Counted from the first letter of the stretch, positions 1 through 5,787 are shown. The stretch is 6,096 bases of DNA from UBA1737 sp045653225 (GCA_045653225.1 JAZOLP010000048.1:1-6096), one strand, 5' to 3'. Made by a program: numbers and translations. Notes: generated by a model not told the origin, from the sequence alone.

Positions 1-596
1 ATATCTTAAATAATGTTATAGAAGATGAAAATGTTATTAAGTTTGGTTTAAATGAGTTTGTAAAGTTATCTAGTTATTTACAAAAAGAAGTTTTATTTAC
101 GATTTTAAAGCCTTTTGGTTTTAGTAATGCTTTGATTAATGAATTATTAAAAATAATTAATAGTGATAAATATAAAGTTGTATCTCAATTATTAGATAAT
201 TTAACTTTTGTTAAAGAGTATGGCACTTGTACGTTTATTAAAAATATGAAGATAGTAGAAAACTTTTATTTAAAAGTTGAATCAATTGGTACTTATGAAT
301 TAATAAATAATGCGGTAATAGAGGTTAATAAAAATAATTGTTATTATAAAGCAGGAAACAAAGTAGTATGTTATAATAATATAAGTATCCCATTTACAAT
401 TAGATCAATAAAAGATGGGGACAGAATTATAAGAAAAAGAGTAAATAAGAAAACAAAAGAAACCACTTCATATACACAAAAAGTTAATGATGTGCTTACA
501 AATAAAAAAGTTTCTTATTTAGAACGTCTAAATACTTTAGTAATTACTAACGATTTTGATGAGGTAGTAGTTATTTTAGGTTTAACAATTAGTTAA
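1..596 (+). CDS. tilS: tRNA(Ile)-lysidine synthetase, C-terminal part (5' end outside window)
   Basis: TilS converts the wobble cytidine of the CAU-anticodon tRNA(Ile) to lysidine, so that the tRNA reads AUA and is charged with isoleucine; this cytosolic reaction is essential. The frame is open from base 3 to a TAA at 594-596, giving 197 residues. An apparent TTG start at 132 is internal, because coding continues upstream with no stop and there is no ribosome binding site before it. The N-terminal ATP-pyrophosphatase domain with its SGGxDS loop lies outside the window. What is present is the helical middle part (LQKEVLFTILKPFGF at about 78-122) and the small C-terminal tRNA-binding domain, recognised by IPFTIRSIKDGDRI (387-428) and the KVNDVLTNKKVSYLERL stretch (481-531) that matches the family's KxxxxxxxxKIPxxxR pattern, ending in a hydrophobic strand plus GL. 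ftsH follows 45 bases later, as in many Bacilli but without the usual hpt between. The family call rests on these C-terminal motifs and on synteny. Confidence 0.9.
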   Translation, partial: ILNNVIEDENVIKFGLNEFVKLSSYLQKEVLFTILKPFGFSNALINELLKIINSDKYKVVSQLLDNLTFVKEYGTCTFIKNMKIVENFYLKVESIGTYELINNAVIEVNKNNCYYKAGNKVVCYNNISIPFTIRSIKDGDRIIRKRVNKKTKETTSYTQKVNDVLTNKKVSYLERLNTLVITNDFDEVVVILGLTIS

Positions 597-611
597 TAAT
601 TATGATATATA
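582..611 (+). promoter_or_regulatory. possible weak promoter for ftsH
   Basis: TTAACA at 582-587 (inside the end of tilS) lies 18 bases before TATATA at 606-611, which has an extended -10 TG at 603-604. Overlapping TATAAT boxes also occur at 608-613 and 620-625, but with poorer spacing or too close to the ribosome binding site. In such AT-rich DNA these matches arise easily by chance, and ftsH may simply be read through from tilS. The ftsH ribosome binding site AGGAGG at 632-637 is strong, though only four bases before the ATG. Confidence 0.28.
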
Positions 612-641
612 ATTCATTTTATAATATAAATAGGAGGAAGT

Positions 642-2708
642 ATGATTAATAAAAAAGGTTCAAAACGCTTCGGATTTGGAGATATCTTTGTTCTTTTACT
701 TATTGCTGGAATCATTTTTGCAATTGTTAAATTTGCACTAAATGGAACAAGTACAGTTAAAGAATTAACATATCAAGAAATATATGAACATTTCTATGAA
801 TATAAAGATACAGATGGTGATGGCGTTTTAGATACAATAGATTTAAAAGATGTAATTTTAATTGAAAAAGTAAATTATAAAGGCGTTGCTGGAGATGGAA
901 ACTATGAACTAGTTGAAATAACAGGTTCATTTAAAAGCGACTATAAAGAAGCTAAAACATTTAAAGCAATAATTACTTGGAATGAATTTAAAGTAATTGA
1001 ACAAGCACGTGAGCTTTATATTGAAAAATTAACAAAAGGTACTGCACTTGATACTCAAAAATTTGTAATTTCTAATCCAACTGTAATTTCAACATTTAAC
1101 TGGCTTTCAGTAGTATCAATGGTATTACCATTTGTATTAGTTGGTGGTGTATTATTCTTTATTATTAAGAATAATTCAAATAGTAATAATCAAGCATTTG
1201 AATTCTCAAAAACAAGAGCAAGACTTGCTAAGAAAACAAATGTAACATTTAATGATGTAGCTGGATTAAACGAAGAAAAGGAAGAATTAATTGAAGTTGT
1301 TGATTTCTTAAAAAATCCTGCTAAATACTTTGATATGGGAGCAAGAATTCCTAAAGGTGTATTATTATGTGGTGGCCCTGGTACAGGTAAAACTTTACTA
1401 GCAAGAGCTGTTGCAGGTGAAGCCAATGTTCCATTCTATTCTATTTCTGGTTCTGACTTTGTTGAAATGTTCGTAGGTGTTGGTGCATCGCGTGTTAGAG
1501 ATATGTTCAAAATCGCAAAACAAAATGCTCCATGTATTATCTTTATTGATGAAATTGATGCTGTAGGTCGTCAACGTGGTACAGGTCTTGGTGGTGGTCA
1601 TGATGAAAGAGAACAAACACTAAACCAATTATTAGTTGAAATGGATGGTTTCGCTGGAAATTCAGGCATCATTGTAATGGCTGCAACTAACCGTGTAGAC
1701 ATTTTAGTCCCAGCTTTACTTAGATCTGGTCGTTTTGATAGACAAATTACAATTGGTAATCCAGATTTACTAGCAAGAGAAGAAATCTTAAAAGTTCATG
1801 CTAGAAATAAACGTTTATCACCAAGAGTAAATCTAACTGACGTTGCAAGACGTACGCCAGGATTTAGTGGTGCTGATTTAGAAAACTTACTAAATGAAGC
1901 AGCTTTACTTGCAGCAAGAGAAAATTGTCGTGAAATTAAAATTTATCACATTGATGAAGCAGTAGATAGAGTTATGATGGGACCTGCTAAAAAATCAAGA
2001 AAATATTCTGATAGTGAAAAAGCGCTTATTGCTTATCATGAAGCTGGACATGCAGTAATTGGACTAAAAGTTAAACATGCTCAAGTTGTTCAAAAAGTAA
2101 CAATTATTCCACGTGGTAATGCTGGTGGTTACAATTTAATGACTCCTGAAGAAGAAACTTTTGTACATACAAAAGAATTCTTAACTGCAGAAATCATTTC
2201 ATTCCTTGCTGGAAGACTTGCTGAAGAAATCGTGTTTGGTCAAATGACAACAGGCGCACACAATGACTTCCAAAACGCAACAAGAATTGCACGAGCTATG
2301 GTAACTGAATATGGTATGAGTTCTTTAGGCCCTGTTCAATATGAAATCTCAGGTGGTCACACATTCTTAGGTCGTGATTATATGAGTGAAAAGAAATTCT
2401 CAGACCAAGTTGCATTAGAAATTGACCAAGAAGTTAGAAAAATCATAAATGAATGTTATGAACAAGGAAAACAAATTCTAGAAGAAAACAGAAATTTATT
2501 AGATTTAATTGCAAAACACTTAATTGAAGTTGAAACTCTTACAAGAGAAGATATTGATGATTTATTAAAAACTGGTCAATTAACTTGGTGGGAAAAGAAA
2601 AAAGCAAAAATGGCTAAAGAAGAACAAGAGTTAAAAGAACGTCTTGAAGAAGAAGAAAAAGAAATTGTTGAAGAACAAAACAAATCAGATAATGAGGAAG
2701 TTAAATAA
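642..2708 (+). CDS. ftsH: ATP-dependent membrane zinc metalloprotease FtsH
   Basis: FtsH is a hexameric membrane-anchored AAA+ protease that extracts and degrades misfolded membrane proteins and short-lived regulators. The 688 residues show, in order: a first membrane helix (about 13-33); an extracytoplasmic domain (about 34-152); a second membrane helix (about 154-176); an AAA+ domain with Walker A GGPGTGKT (244-251), pore loop FVGVG (277-281), Walker B IIFIDE (299-304) and arginine fingers R361 and R364 in LLRSGRFDR; and an M41 peptidase domain with HEAGH (466-470) and a likely third zinc ligand D542 in GAHNDF. A Glu/Lys-rich, probably coiled-coil tail covers about 650-688. All catalytic residues are intact and the length is near that of Bacillus FtsH. 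Oddities: the second Walker A residue is G245, where most family members have P; LVPALLRS replaces the common LDPALLRP; and the extracytoplasmic domain carries an EF-hand-like loop, DTDGDGVLDTID (56-67). The start is fixed by AGGAGG at 632-637. The stop overlaps the rqcP start (TAATG), so the two are probably translated in a coupled way. Confidence 0.99.
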   Translation: MINKKGSKRFGFGDIFVLLLIAGIIFAIVKFALNGTSTVKELTYQEIYEHFYEYKDTDGDGVLDTIDLKDVILIEKVNYKGVAGDGNYELVEITGSFKSDYKEAKTFKAIITWNEFKVIEQARELYIEKLTKGTALDTQKFVISNPTVISTFNWLSVVSMVLPFVLVGGVLFFIIKNNSNSNNQAFEFSKTRARLAKKTNVTFNDVAGLNEEKEELIEVVDFLKNPAKYFDMGARIPKGVLLCGGPGTGKTLLARAVAGEANVPFYSISGSDFVEMFVGVGASRVRDMFKIAKQNAPCIIFIDEIDAVGRQRGTGLGGGHDEREQTLNQLLVEMDGFAGNSGIIVMAATNRVDILVPALLRSGRFDRQITIGNPDLLAREEILKVHARNKRLSPRVNLTDVARRTPGFSGADLENLLNEAALLAARENCREIKIYHIDEAVDRVMMGPAKKSRKYSDSEKALIAYHEAGHAVIGLKVKHAQVVQKVTIIPRGNAGGYNLMTPEEETFVHTKEFLTAEIISFLAGRLAEEIVFGQMTTGAHNDFQNATRIARAMVTEYGMSSLGPVQYEISGGHTFLGRDYMSEKKFSDQVALEIDQEVRKIINECYEQGKQILEENRNLLDLIAKHLIEVETLTREDIDDLLKTGQLTWWEKKKAKMAKEEQELKERLEEEEKEIVEEQNKSDNEEVK

Positions 2709-2971
2709 TGAGATTAGATAAATACTTAAAAGTATCTAGACTAATTAAAAGAAGAACACTTGCAAAAGATGCATCAGAATCTGAAAGAATTCTTGTTAAT
2801 GGTAAAATAGCGAAACCTTCAAAAGAATTAAAGATAAATGATATTATTACTATTTTGTTTGGTAAAAAACAAATAGAAGTAAAAGTACTATCTTTAAATC
2901 CAGTAGTGAAAAAAGATGATGCTTCAAATATGTATGAACTTCTTCAAGAAACATTTATCGATCAAAATTAA
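2708..2971 (+). CDS. rqcP: S4-domain ribosome-associated quality-control factor RqcP (YabO/Hsp15 type)
   Basis: This 87-residue protein closely resembles Bacillus YabO/RqcP. Family members bind 50S subunits carrying a stranded peptidyl-tRNA and help RqcH add C-terminal alanine tails that mark the stalled chain for degradation. The S4 RNA-binding domain fills the N-terminal two thirds: MRLDKYLKVSRLIKRR (1-16) with conserved basic residues R2, R11, R15 and R16, then ILVNGKIAKPSKELK (29-43) and a strand ending ITILFGKK. The C-terminal ASNMYELL motif (72-79) is like that of YabO. A small deviation is ESER at 24-27, where YabO has a DQGR-like turn with glycine. The ATG shares its first base with the ftsH stop codon. 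GAGG at 2694-2697, inside the ftsH tail, is the ribosome binding site, ten bases away. An intrinsic terminator begins at the last base of the stop codon. The chaperone-like Hsp15 (HslR) is the related family; length and sequence favour RqcP. Confidence 0.93.
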   Translation: MRLDKYLKVSRLIKRRTLAKDASESERILVNGKIAKPSKELKINDIITILFGKKQIEVKVLSLNPVVKKDDASNMYELLQETFIDQN

Positions 2972-3000
2972 GAGTCACATTGTGACTCTTTTTTATTTTT
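2971..3000 (+). terminator. intrinsic terminator of the ftsH-rqcP unit
   Basis: AGAGTCAC (2971-2978) pairs perfectly with GTGACTCT (2982-2989) around a three-base ATT loop, and the stem runs into TTTTTT-A-TTTTT. The first stem base is the last A of the rqcP stop codon. The T-tract lies only on the plus-strand side, so it works in that direction. Confidence 0.93.
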
Positions 3001-3009
3001 TCTTATGTA

Positions 3010-3038
3010 TTGAATTAATATTTAAAATATAGTATAAT
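3010..3038 (+). promoter_or_regulatory. sigma-A-type promoter of maf
   Basis: TTGAAT (3010-3015) and a perfect TATAAT (3033-3038) are separated by 17 bases. Transcription should start near 3045, giving a leader of about 15 bases with AGAGG (3046-3050) nine bases before the maf ATG. Lying directly after the rqcP terminator, it makes maf a separate transcription unit. Confidence 0.85.
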
Positions 3039-3059
3039 TTAAAAAAGAGGTAATAAATT

Positions 3060-3617
3060 ATGAAAGTTATTTTAGCATCAAAATCCCCAAGAAGAACAGA
3101 AATATTAACTTTAATGAATATAGAACACAAAATCATTCCTTCTTATGAAGAAGAAGTAATAGAAGAGGGTCTATCACCAGAAGAAGTAGTAAAAAGTCTT
3201 GCTTATCAAAAAGCAAAATCAGTTGCTAAAAATAATCCTAATGATTTAGTCATCGGATCTGATACTATTGTGGTAGTTAATAATGAAATTTTAGGTAAAC
3301 CTAAAGATAAAGCAGACGCAATAAGAATGTTCAATTTACTTCAAAATAATACTCACCAAGTTATGACAGGTGTATCACTAATTAAAGGCAAAACAGTAGA
3401 TACTTTTGTCGATATTGCGCTTGTAACATTTAAACCTATGACTTATGAAGAAATTAATTCATATTTAGATGTTGATTTACCTTACGATAAAGCAGGAGCA
3501 TATGGTATTCAAGATGAACATGCTGACTTTATTAAAGGTATAGATGGAGATTTTTATACTATAATGGGGTTGCCAAAAACAAAATTACAAGAACATATAA
3601 TAAAATTTTTTAAATAA
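3060..3617 (+). CDS. maf: Maf family nucleoside triphosphate pyrophosphatase (YhdE-like)
   Basis: Maf proteins hydrolyse nucleoside triphosphates to monophosphate plus pyrophosphate in the cytosol. The YhdE/BsMaf branch prefers dTTP, UTP and modified pyrimidine nucleotides and is regarded as a house-cleaning enzyme; overproduction in Bacillus blocks septum formation. The 185 residues, a full family length, contain the start motif LASKSPRR (5-12) with the SxxR residues, GSDTIV (66-71) with catalytic-type D68, GKP (79-81), KAGAYGIQ (144-151) and IMGLP (168-172). KAGAYGIQ points to the dTTP/UTP branch over the YceF (m7GTP) branch. The gene has its own promoter and a GAGG ribosome binding site at 3047-3050. 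No terminator is seen directly after its stop, so its mRNA would extend into the riboswitch region and probably end at one of the hairpins there. Confidence 0.95.
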   Translation: MKVILASKSPRRTEILTLMNIEHKIIPSYEEEVIEEGLSPEEVVKSLAYQKAKSVAKNNPNDLVIGSDTIVVVNNEILGKPKDKADAIRMFNLLQNNTHQVMTGVSLIKGKTVDTFVDIALVTFKPMTYEEINSYLDVDLPYDKAGAYGIQDEHADFIKGIDGDFYTIMGLPKTKLQEHIIKFFK

Positions 3618-3629
3618 AAAGCATATTAC

Positions 3630-3658
3630 TTGTGTAGATGTTACAAAAATGATATAAT
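3630..3658 (+). promoter_or_regulatory. extended -10 promoter driving the riboswitch transcript
   Basis: A perfect TATAAT at 3653-3658 is preceded by TG at 3650-3651, giving the extended -10 form TGATATAAT. TTGTGT at 3630-3635 sits 17 bases upstream as a partial -35 (3 of 6 matches). The predicted start, at about 3664-3666, coincides with the first base pair of the aptamer, so the RNA would begin almost exactly with the riboswitch. Confidence 0.82.
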
Positions 3659-3663
3659 ACTTA

Positions 3664-3730
3664 AGGCTATATAATCTTATGTTATGGTTAAGAGTTTCTA
3701 CGGGACACCAATTATGTCCCACTATGGCTT
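3664..3730 (+). promoter_or_regulatory. purine riboswitch aptamer, guanine class
   Basis: The three-way-junction purine aptamer can be traced base by base against the Bacillus xpt riboswitch. P1 is 3664-3669 with 3725-3730 (six pairs, two of them G-U). J1/2 is TATAATC (3670-3676). P2 is TCTTA (3675-3679) with TAAGA (3689-3693). L2 is GTTATGG (3681-3687). J2/3 is GTTTCTAC (3694-3701). P3 is GGGACA (3702-3707) with TGTCCC (3715-3720). L3 starts CCAATTA (3708-3714). J3/1 is ACT (3721-3723). The ligand-contacting bases of the guanine class are all kept: U22 (3672), U47 (3695), U51 (3699) and C74 (3722). C74 argues against adenine, and U51 argues against the Mesoplasma type of 2'-deoxyguanosine switch. 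The GG of L2 and CC of L3 that dock the loops are present. L3 is unusual (CCAATTA where xpt has CCGTAAA). No gene follows on this strand. Identification is strong; the exact ligand (guanine or hypoxanthine) is inferred. Confidence 0.93.
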
Positions 3731-3777
3731 ATATTTTTTGTAATTTTCTTCCTTTTAATAATTTACAAGAATATAAG
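3728..3777 (+). promoter_or_regulatory. antiterminator of the guanine riboswitch
   Basis: The bases from 3728 to 3743 (CTTATATTTTTTGTAA) can pair with 3763-3777 (TTACAAGAATATAAG), giving about 15 pairs with one G-U and one bulged T, around a loop at 3744-3762. The 5' arm takes three bases of the P1 3' strand, and the 3' arm takes the AAG that opens the next terminator stem. It therefore competes with both the ligand-bound aptamer and the terminator, as expected for a switch that is turned off by its ligand. Function is inferred from pairing alone. Confidence 0.75.
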
Positions 3778-3813
3778 GCGTAGATGACCACTATGCCTTT
3801 TATTTTTTTTTAT
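3775..3813 (+). terminator. riboswitch-controlled intrinsic terminator (T1)
   Basis: AAGGCGTAG (3775-3783) pairs with CTATGCCTT (3791-3799), nine pairs including one G-U, around the loop ATGACCA, and is followed by a T-rich run (3798-3813). Its first three bases belong to the competing antiterminator. When purine is bound, P1 forms, the antiterminator is lost and this hairpin should stop transcription, giving an RNA of roughly 145 bases. Confidence 0.88.
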
Positions 3814-3824
3814 ATAGTTGTTGT

Positions 3825-3850
3825 AAAGTACGAAGGTACTTTTTTTATTT
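3825..3850 (+). terminator. second intrinsic terminator (T2)
   Basis: AAAGTAC (3825-3831) pairs with GTACTTT (3836-3842) around GAAG, followed by a long T-run that begins at 3840. It starts only about 12 bases after the T1 tract with no gene between. It may be the leftover terminator of a deleted gene, or the end of the read-through RNA. Confidence 0.78.
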
Positions 3851-3862
3851 TATCTAAACAAA

Positions 3863-3892
3863 AAAAAGAGCTCATTTAATTGAGCTCTTTTT
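3863..3892. terminator. bidirectional terminator between convergent units (T3)
   Basis: AAAAAGAGCTCA (3863-3874) pairs with TGAGCTCTTTTT (3881-3892), a perfect 12-pair stem around TTTAAT. A-tracts on one side and T-tracts on the other let it work on both strands. On the minus strand it begins immediately after the stop codon of the M42 peptidase gene and so ends the hslO operon. On the plus strand it is a last barrier to maf and riboswitch transcripts. Confidence 0.92.
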
Positions 3893-4903
3893 CTATTTTA
3901 AATAACCTAAAATAAGTTTAAATGTGTTTTCAAGTCCATGTTTATGAGTTCTTTCCATACCATGACTTGCTGCAACACCTGTACCAATTAATGCAGCTTT
4001 AATATCGTTACCAGCTTTTAAAGATGCAGTTGCATCAGACGAATAGAACGGATAAATATCAACAGCATAATCAATATTATTTTCTTTAGCAATTTTAATT
4101 AAATTTGATACCATATCGTAATCATATGGTCCGCCTGAATCTTTTGCACAAATAGAGACTTGTTCCTCATTACAATTTAAATCTAAACCAATACACCCCA
4201 TATCAACAGCTAACATTTCATCAATATTTGGAATATTAGATGCACCAAATCCAACTTCTTCATATACTGTAAAGATTAGTTTTAGATTATCTTTTGGAGT
4301 GATATTATTTTCTTTGAAATATCTTAAAAGTTCAAGTAATAAAAATGCACTTGCTTTATCATCTAAGAATCTAGTTTTAATATAACCACTATCAGTAATT
4401 TCAAATTTTGGATCAATTGCAATAATATCACCAGTTTGAATACCTAGTTTTAAAGTATCAGCTTTAGAATATACAACTTCATCTAATCTTACACACATAG
4501 TATCTTCTTTTAATTCTTTACTTCTAGAATCTGGAAATACATGGACAGCTGGAGAAGTAGATAAAATTGTTCCAGTATATACTAAATTATCTCTAGTATA
4601 AACTTTACAGTATTCAGCATTGTATGTATTTAATAAAGGACCACCAAGTGTAGCAAATCTTAATGTTCCATTTCCATTAATACTTCTAACCATTAATCCT
4701 AATGTATCAACATGTGCTGATAGGCCTTTTGTATAATTTGATTGACCTTTTACATCAACAATAAGATTGCCTTTTTGATTTTTTGTATATGTGAAACCTA
4801 ATTGGTTTACTATTTTTTCTAAAAAGTTAATTACATTATTACAATATCCTGTAGGAGAATCTATTGAAATAATTTCTTCTAATAATTTATAATTTAATTC
4901 CAT
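3893..4903 (-). CDS. M42 family metallopeptidase (cobalt/zinc-dependent aminopeptidase type)
   Basis: M42 enzymes are cytosolic two-metal aminopeptidases that form large tetrahedral shells and trim short peptides; some members are called glutamyl aminopeptidase, FrvX or cellulase M. The 336 residues keep the expected order of metal and catalytic sites: H64 and D66 in SAHVDTLG (62-69), RFLDDKAS (178-185) with bridging D181 or D182, the VYEEVGFGAS block (213-222) with general-base E215 and ligand E216, D234 in AVDMG, SSDATA (288-293), and H320 in ERTHKHGLE (317-325). HVDTLG in place of the more common HMDEIG suggests a particular subfamily, so substrate preference is unknown. There is no signal peptide. 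The ATG lies two bases after the hslO stop, with an AAGGCGGG-type ribosome binding site (4913-4920) inside the end of hslO. A shared mRNA and coupled translation are therefore likely. Termination is by T3. Confidence 0.93.
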   Translation of the reverse strand: MELNYKLLEEIISIDSPTGYCNNVINFLEKIVNQLGFTYTKNQKGNLIVDVKGQSNYTKGLSAHVDTLGLMVRSINGNGTLRFATLGGPLLNTYNAEYCKVYTRDNLVYTGTILSTSPAVHVFPDSRSKELKEDTMCVRLDEVVYSKADTLKLGIQTGDIIAIDPKFEITDSGYIKTRFLDDKASAFLLLELLRYFKENNITPKDNLKLIFTVYEEVGFGASNIPNIDEMLAVDMGCIGLDLNCNEEQVSICAKDSGGPYDYDMVSNLIKIAKENNIDYAVDIYPFYSSDATASLKAGNDIKAALIGTGVAASHGMERTHKHGLENTFKLILGYLK

Positions 4904-4905
4904 TT

Positions 4906-5787
4906 TTATTTACCCGCCTTTTTTGCATCGTTATATAATTCTGTAAGTTCATCAATAGTAAAATTAAATTCAGAACCACAGAAATGACATGTAGTATGAC
5001 AACCTTTATCTTCATCAATAATTGACTTAATTTCGGTTGAACCTAGTGATAAAATTCCTCTTGCAAATTTTTCTTTTGAACAATTACATTTAAATTCAAC
5101 AGATGTTTCTGATAAAATTTGAGCATCTTTAGCTAGGTTATTAATAATATCTACAGGAGAAAAACCTGATGATAACATTTCTGACATACTAGGCATACTC
5201 TTAATCTTATTTTCGATTTCAATTGCAATTTCTTCAGGAGTATTTGGAAGAAGTTGAATCATAAATCCACCAGATACAACAGCTCTTCCTTCAGTATCAA
5301 CTAAAACACCTAATGATATTGCAGTTGGTATTTGTTCACTAACTAAATAATAGTATGCGAAATCTTCAGCAAGTTCACCGTTAATAATTGGAGTATAACC
5401 GATAAAAGGCTCTTTTAATTTAAGATCTTTGATAATAGTAATCATACCTTTTCTTCCAATTGTATCTTTTGCGTTAAGTCTAAAATCGTTGTATTCAAAA
5501 TGACAATGAGGGTTTTCAGCATAACCTCTAATAGCACCATTAGCGTTCGCATCTACAACAATTCTACCGATTTGACCATCACCTTCAATTCTTAAAGTAA
5601 CAGTTTCTTCTCCTTTTAATGTACCGCCCATTATTGCCCCCATACTCATAACTCTACCTAAAGCATCTAGAGCGCTAGGAAAATATGAAAGTCTATCACC
5701 AATTAAGTTTACAGCATCTGTTGTAGTAACAGCATATATACGAGCATGCGAATTATATCCAAGTGCTTTTACTAAAATATCTGACAT
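4906..5787 (-). CDS. hslO: redox-regulated molecular chaperone Hsp33
   Basis: Hsp33 is a cytosolic holdase kept inactive by a reduced, zinc-bound C-terminal domain. Oxidation, usually with heat or bleach-type stress, releases zinc, forms disulphides and exposes a client-binding surface. The 293-residue length is typical of the family. The N-terminal domain shows the family's GRVMSMGAIMGGTLKGEE block (44-61), GDGQIGRIVVDANANG (69-84) and RGYAENP (87-93). The redox switch is intact: C234 and C236 in CNC, and C267 and C270 in CHFC. C263 lies just before the second pair and C95 is in the N-domain, both extra to the switch. The start is supported by AGAGG (5797-5801) nine bases upstream and by an extended -10 promoter. 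It is the first gene of an operon with the M42 peptidase. In Bacillus hslO lies close to ftsH; here it is inverted and separated from it. I saw no CIRCE or CtsR operator upstream. Confidence 0.98.
   Translation of the reverse strand: MSDILVKALGYNSHARIYAVTTTDAVNLIGDRLSYFPSALDALGRVMSMGAIMGGTLKGEETVTLRIEGDGQIGRIVVDANANGAIRGYAENPHCHFEYNDFRLNAKDTIGRKGMITIIKDLKLKEPFIGYTPIINGELAEDFAYYYLVSEQIPTAISLGVLVDTEGRAVVSGGFMIQLLPNTPEEIAIEIENKIKSMPSMSEMLSSGFSPVDIINNLAKDAQILSETSVEFKCNCSKEKFARGILSLGSTEIKSIIDEDKGCHTTCHFCGSEFNFTIDELTELYNDAKKAGK

Noticed and set aside
132..596. A separate 154-residue protein starting at TTG 132
   Set aside because: The frame is open to the window start, there is no ribosome binding site, and the upstream residues continue the TilS fold. 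The TTG is an internal leucine codon.
1190..1616. Two minus-strand frames of 78 and 72 codons opposite ftsH
   Set aside because: They lie antisense to the strongly conserved AAA+ region, overlap each other and have no recognisable domains; they are shadows of ftsH.
3010..3060. Second riboswitch or leader element before maf
   Set aside because: The predicted maf leader is only about 15 bases, too short for structured regulation.
3784..3879. A 31-codon plus-strand frame beginning MTTMPFIFF, with AAGG five bases upstream, starting in the T1 loop and ending in the T3 loop
   Set aside because: It runs through the T-tracts of T1 and T2 (hence the Phe codons) and consists entirely of terminator sequence. 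Composition gives no sign of coding selection. It would deserve a look only if ribosome profiling or conservation across relatives supported it.
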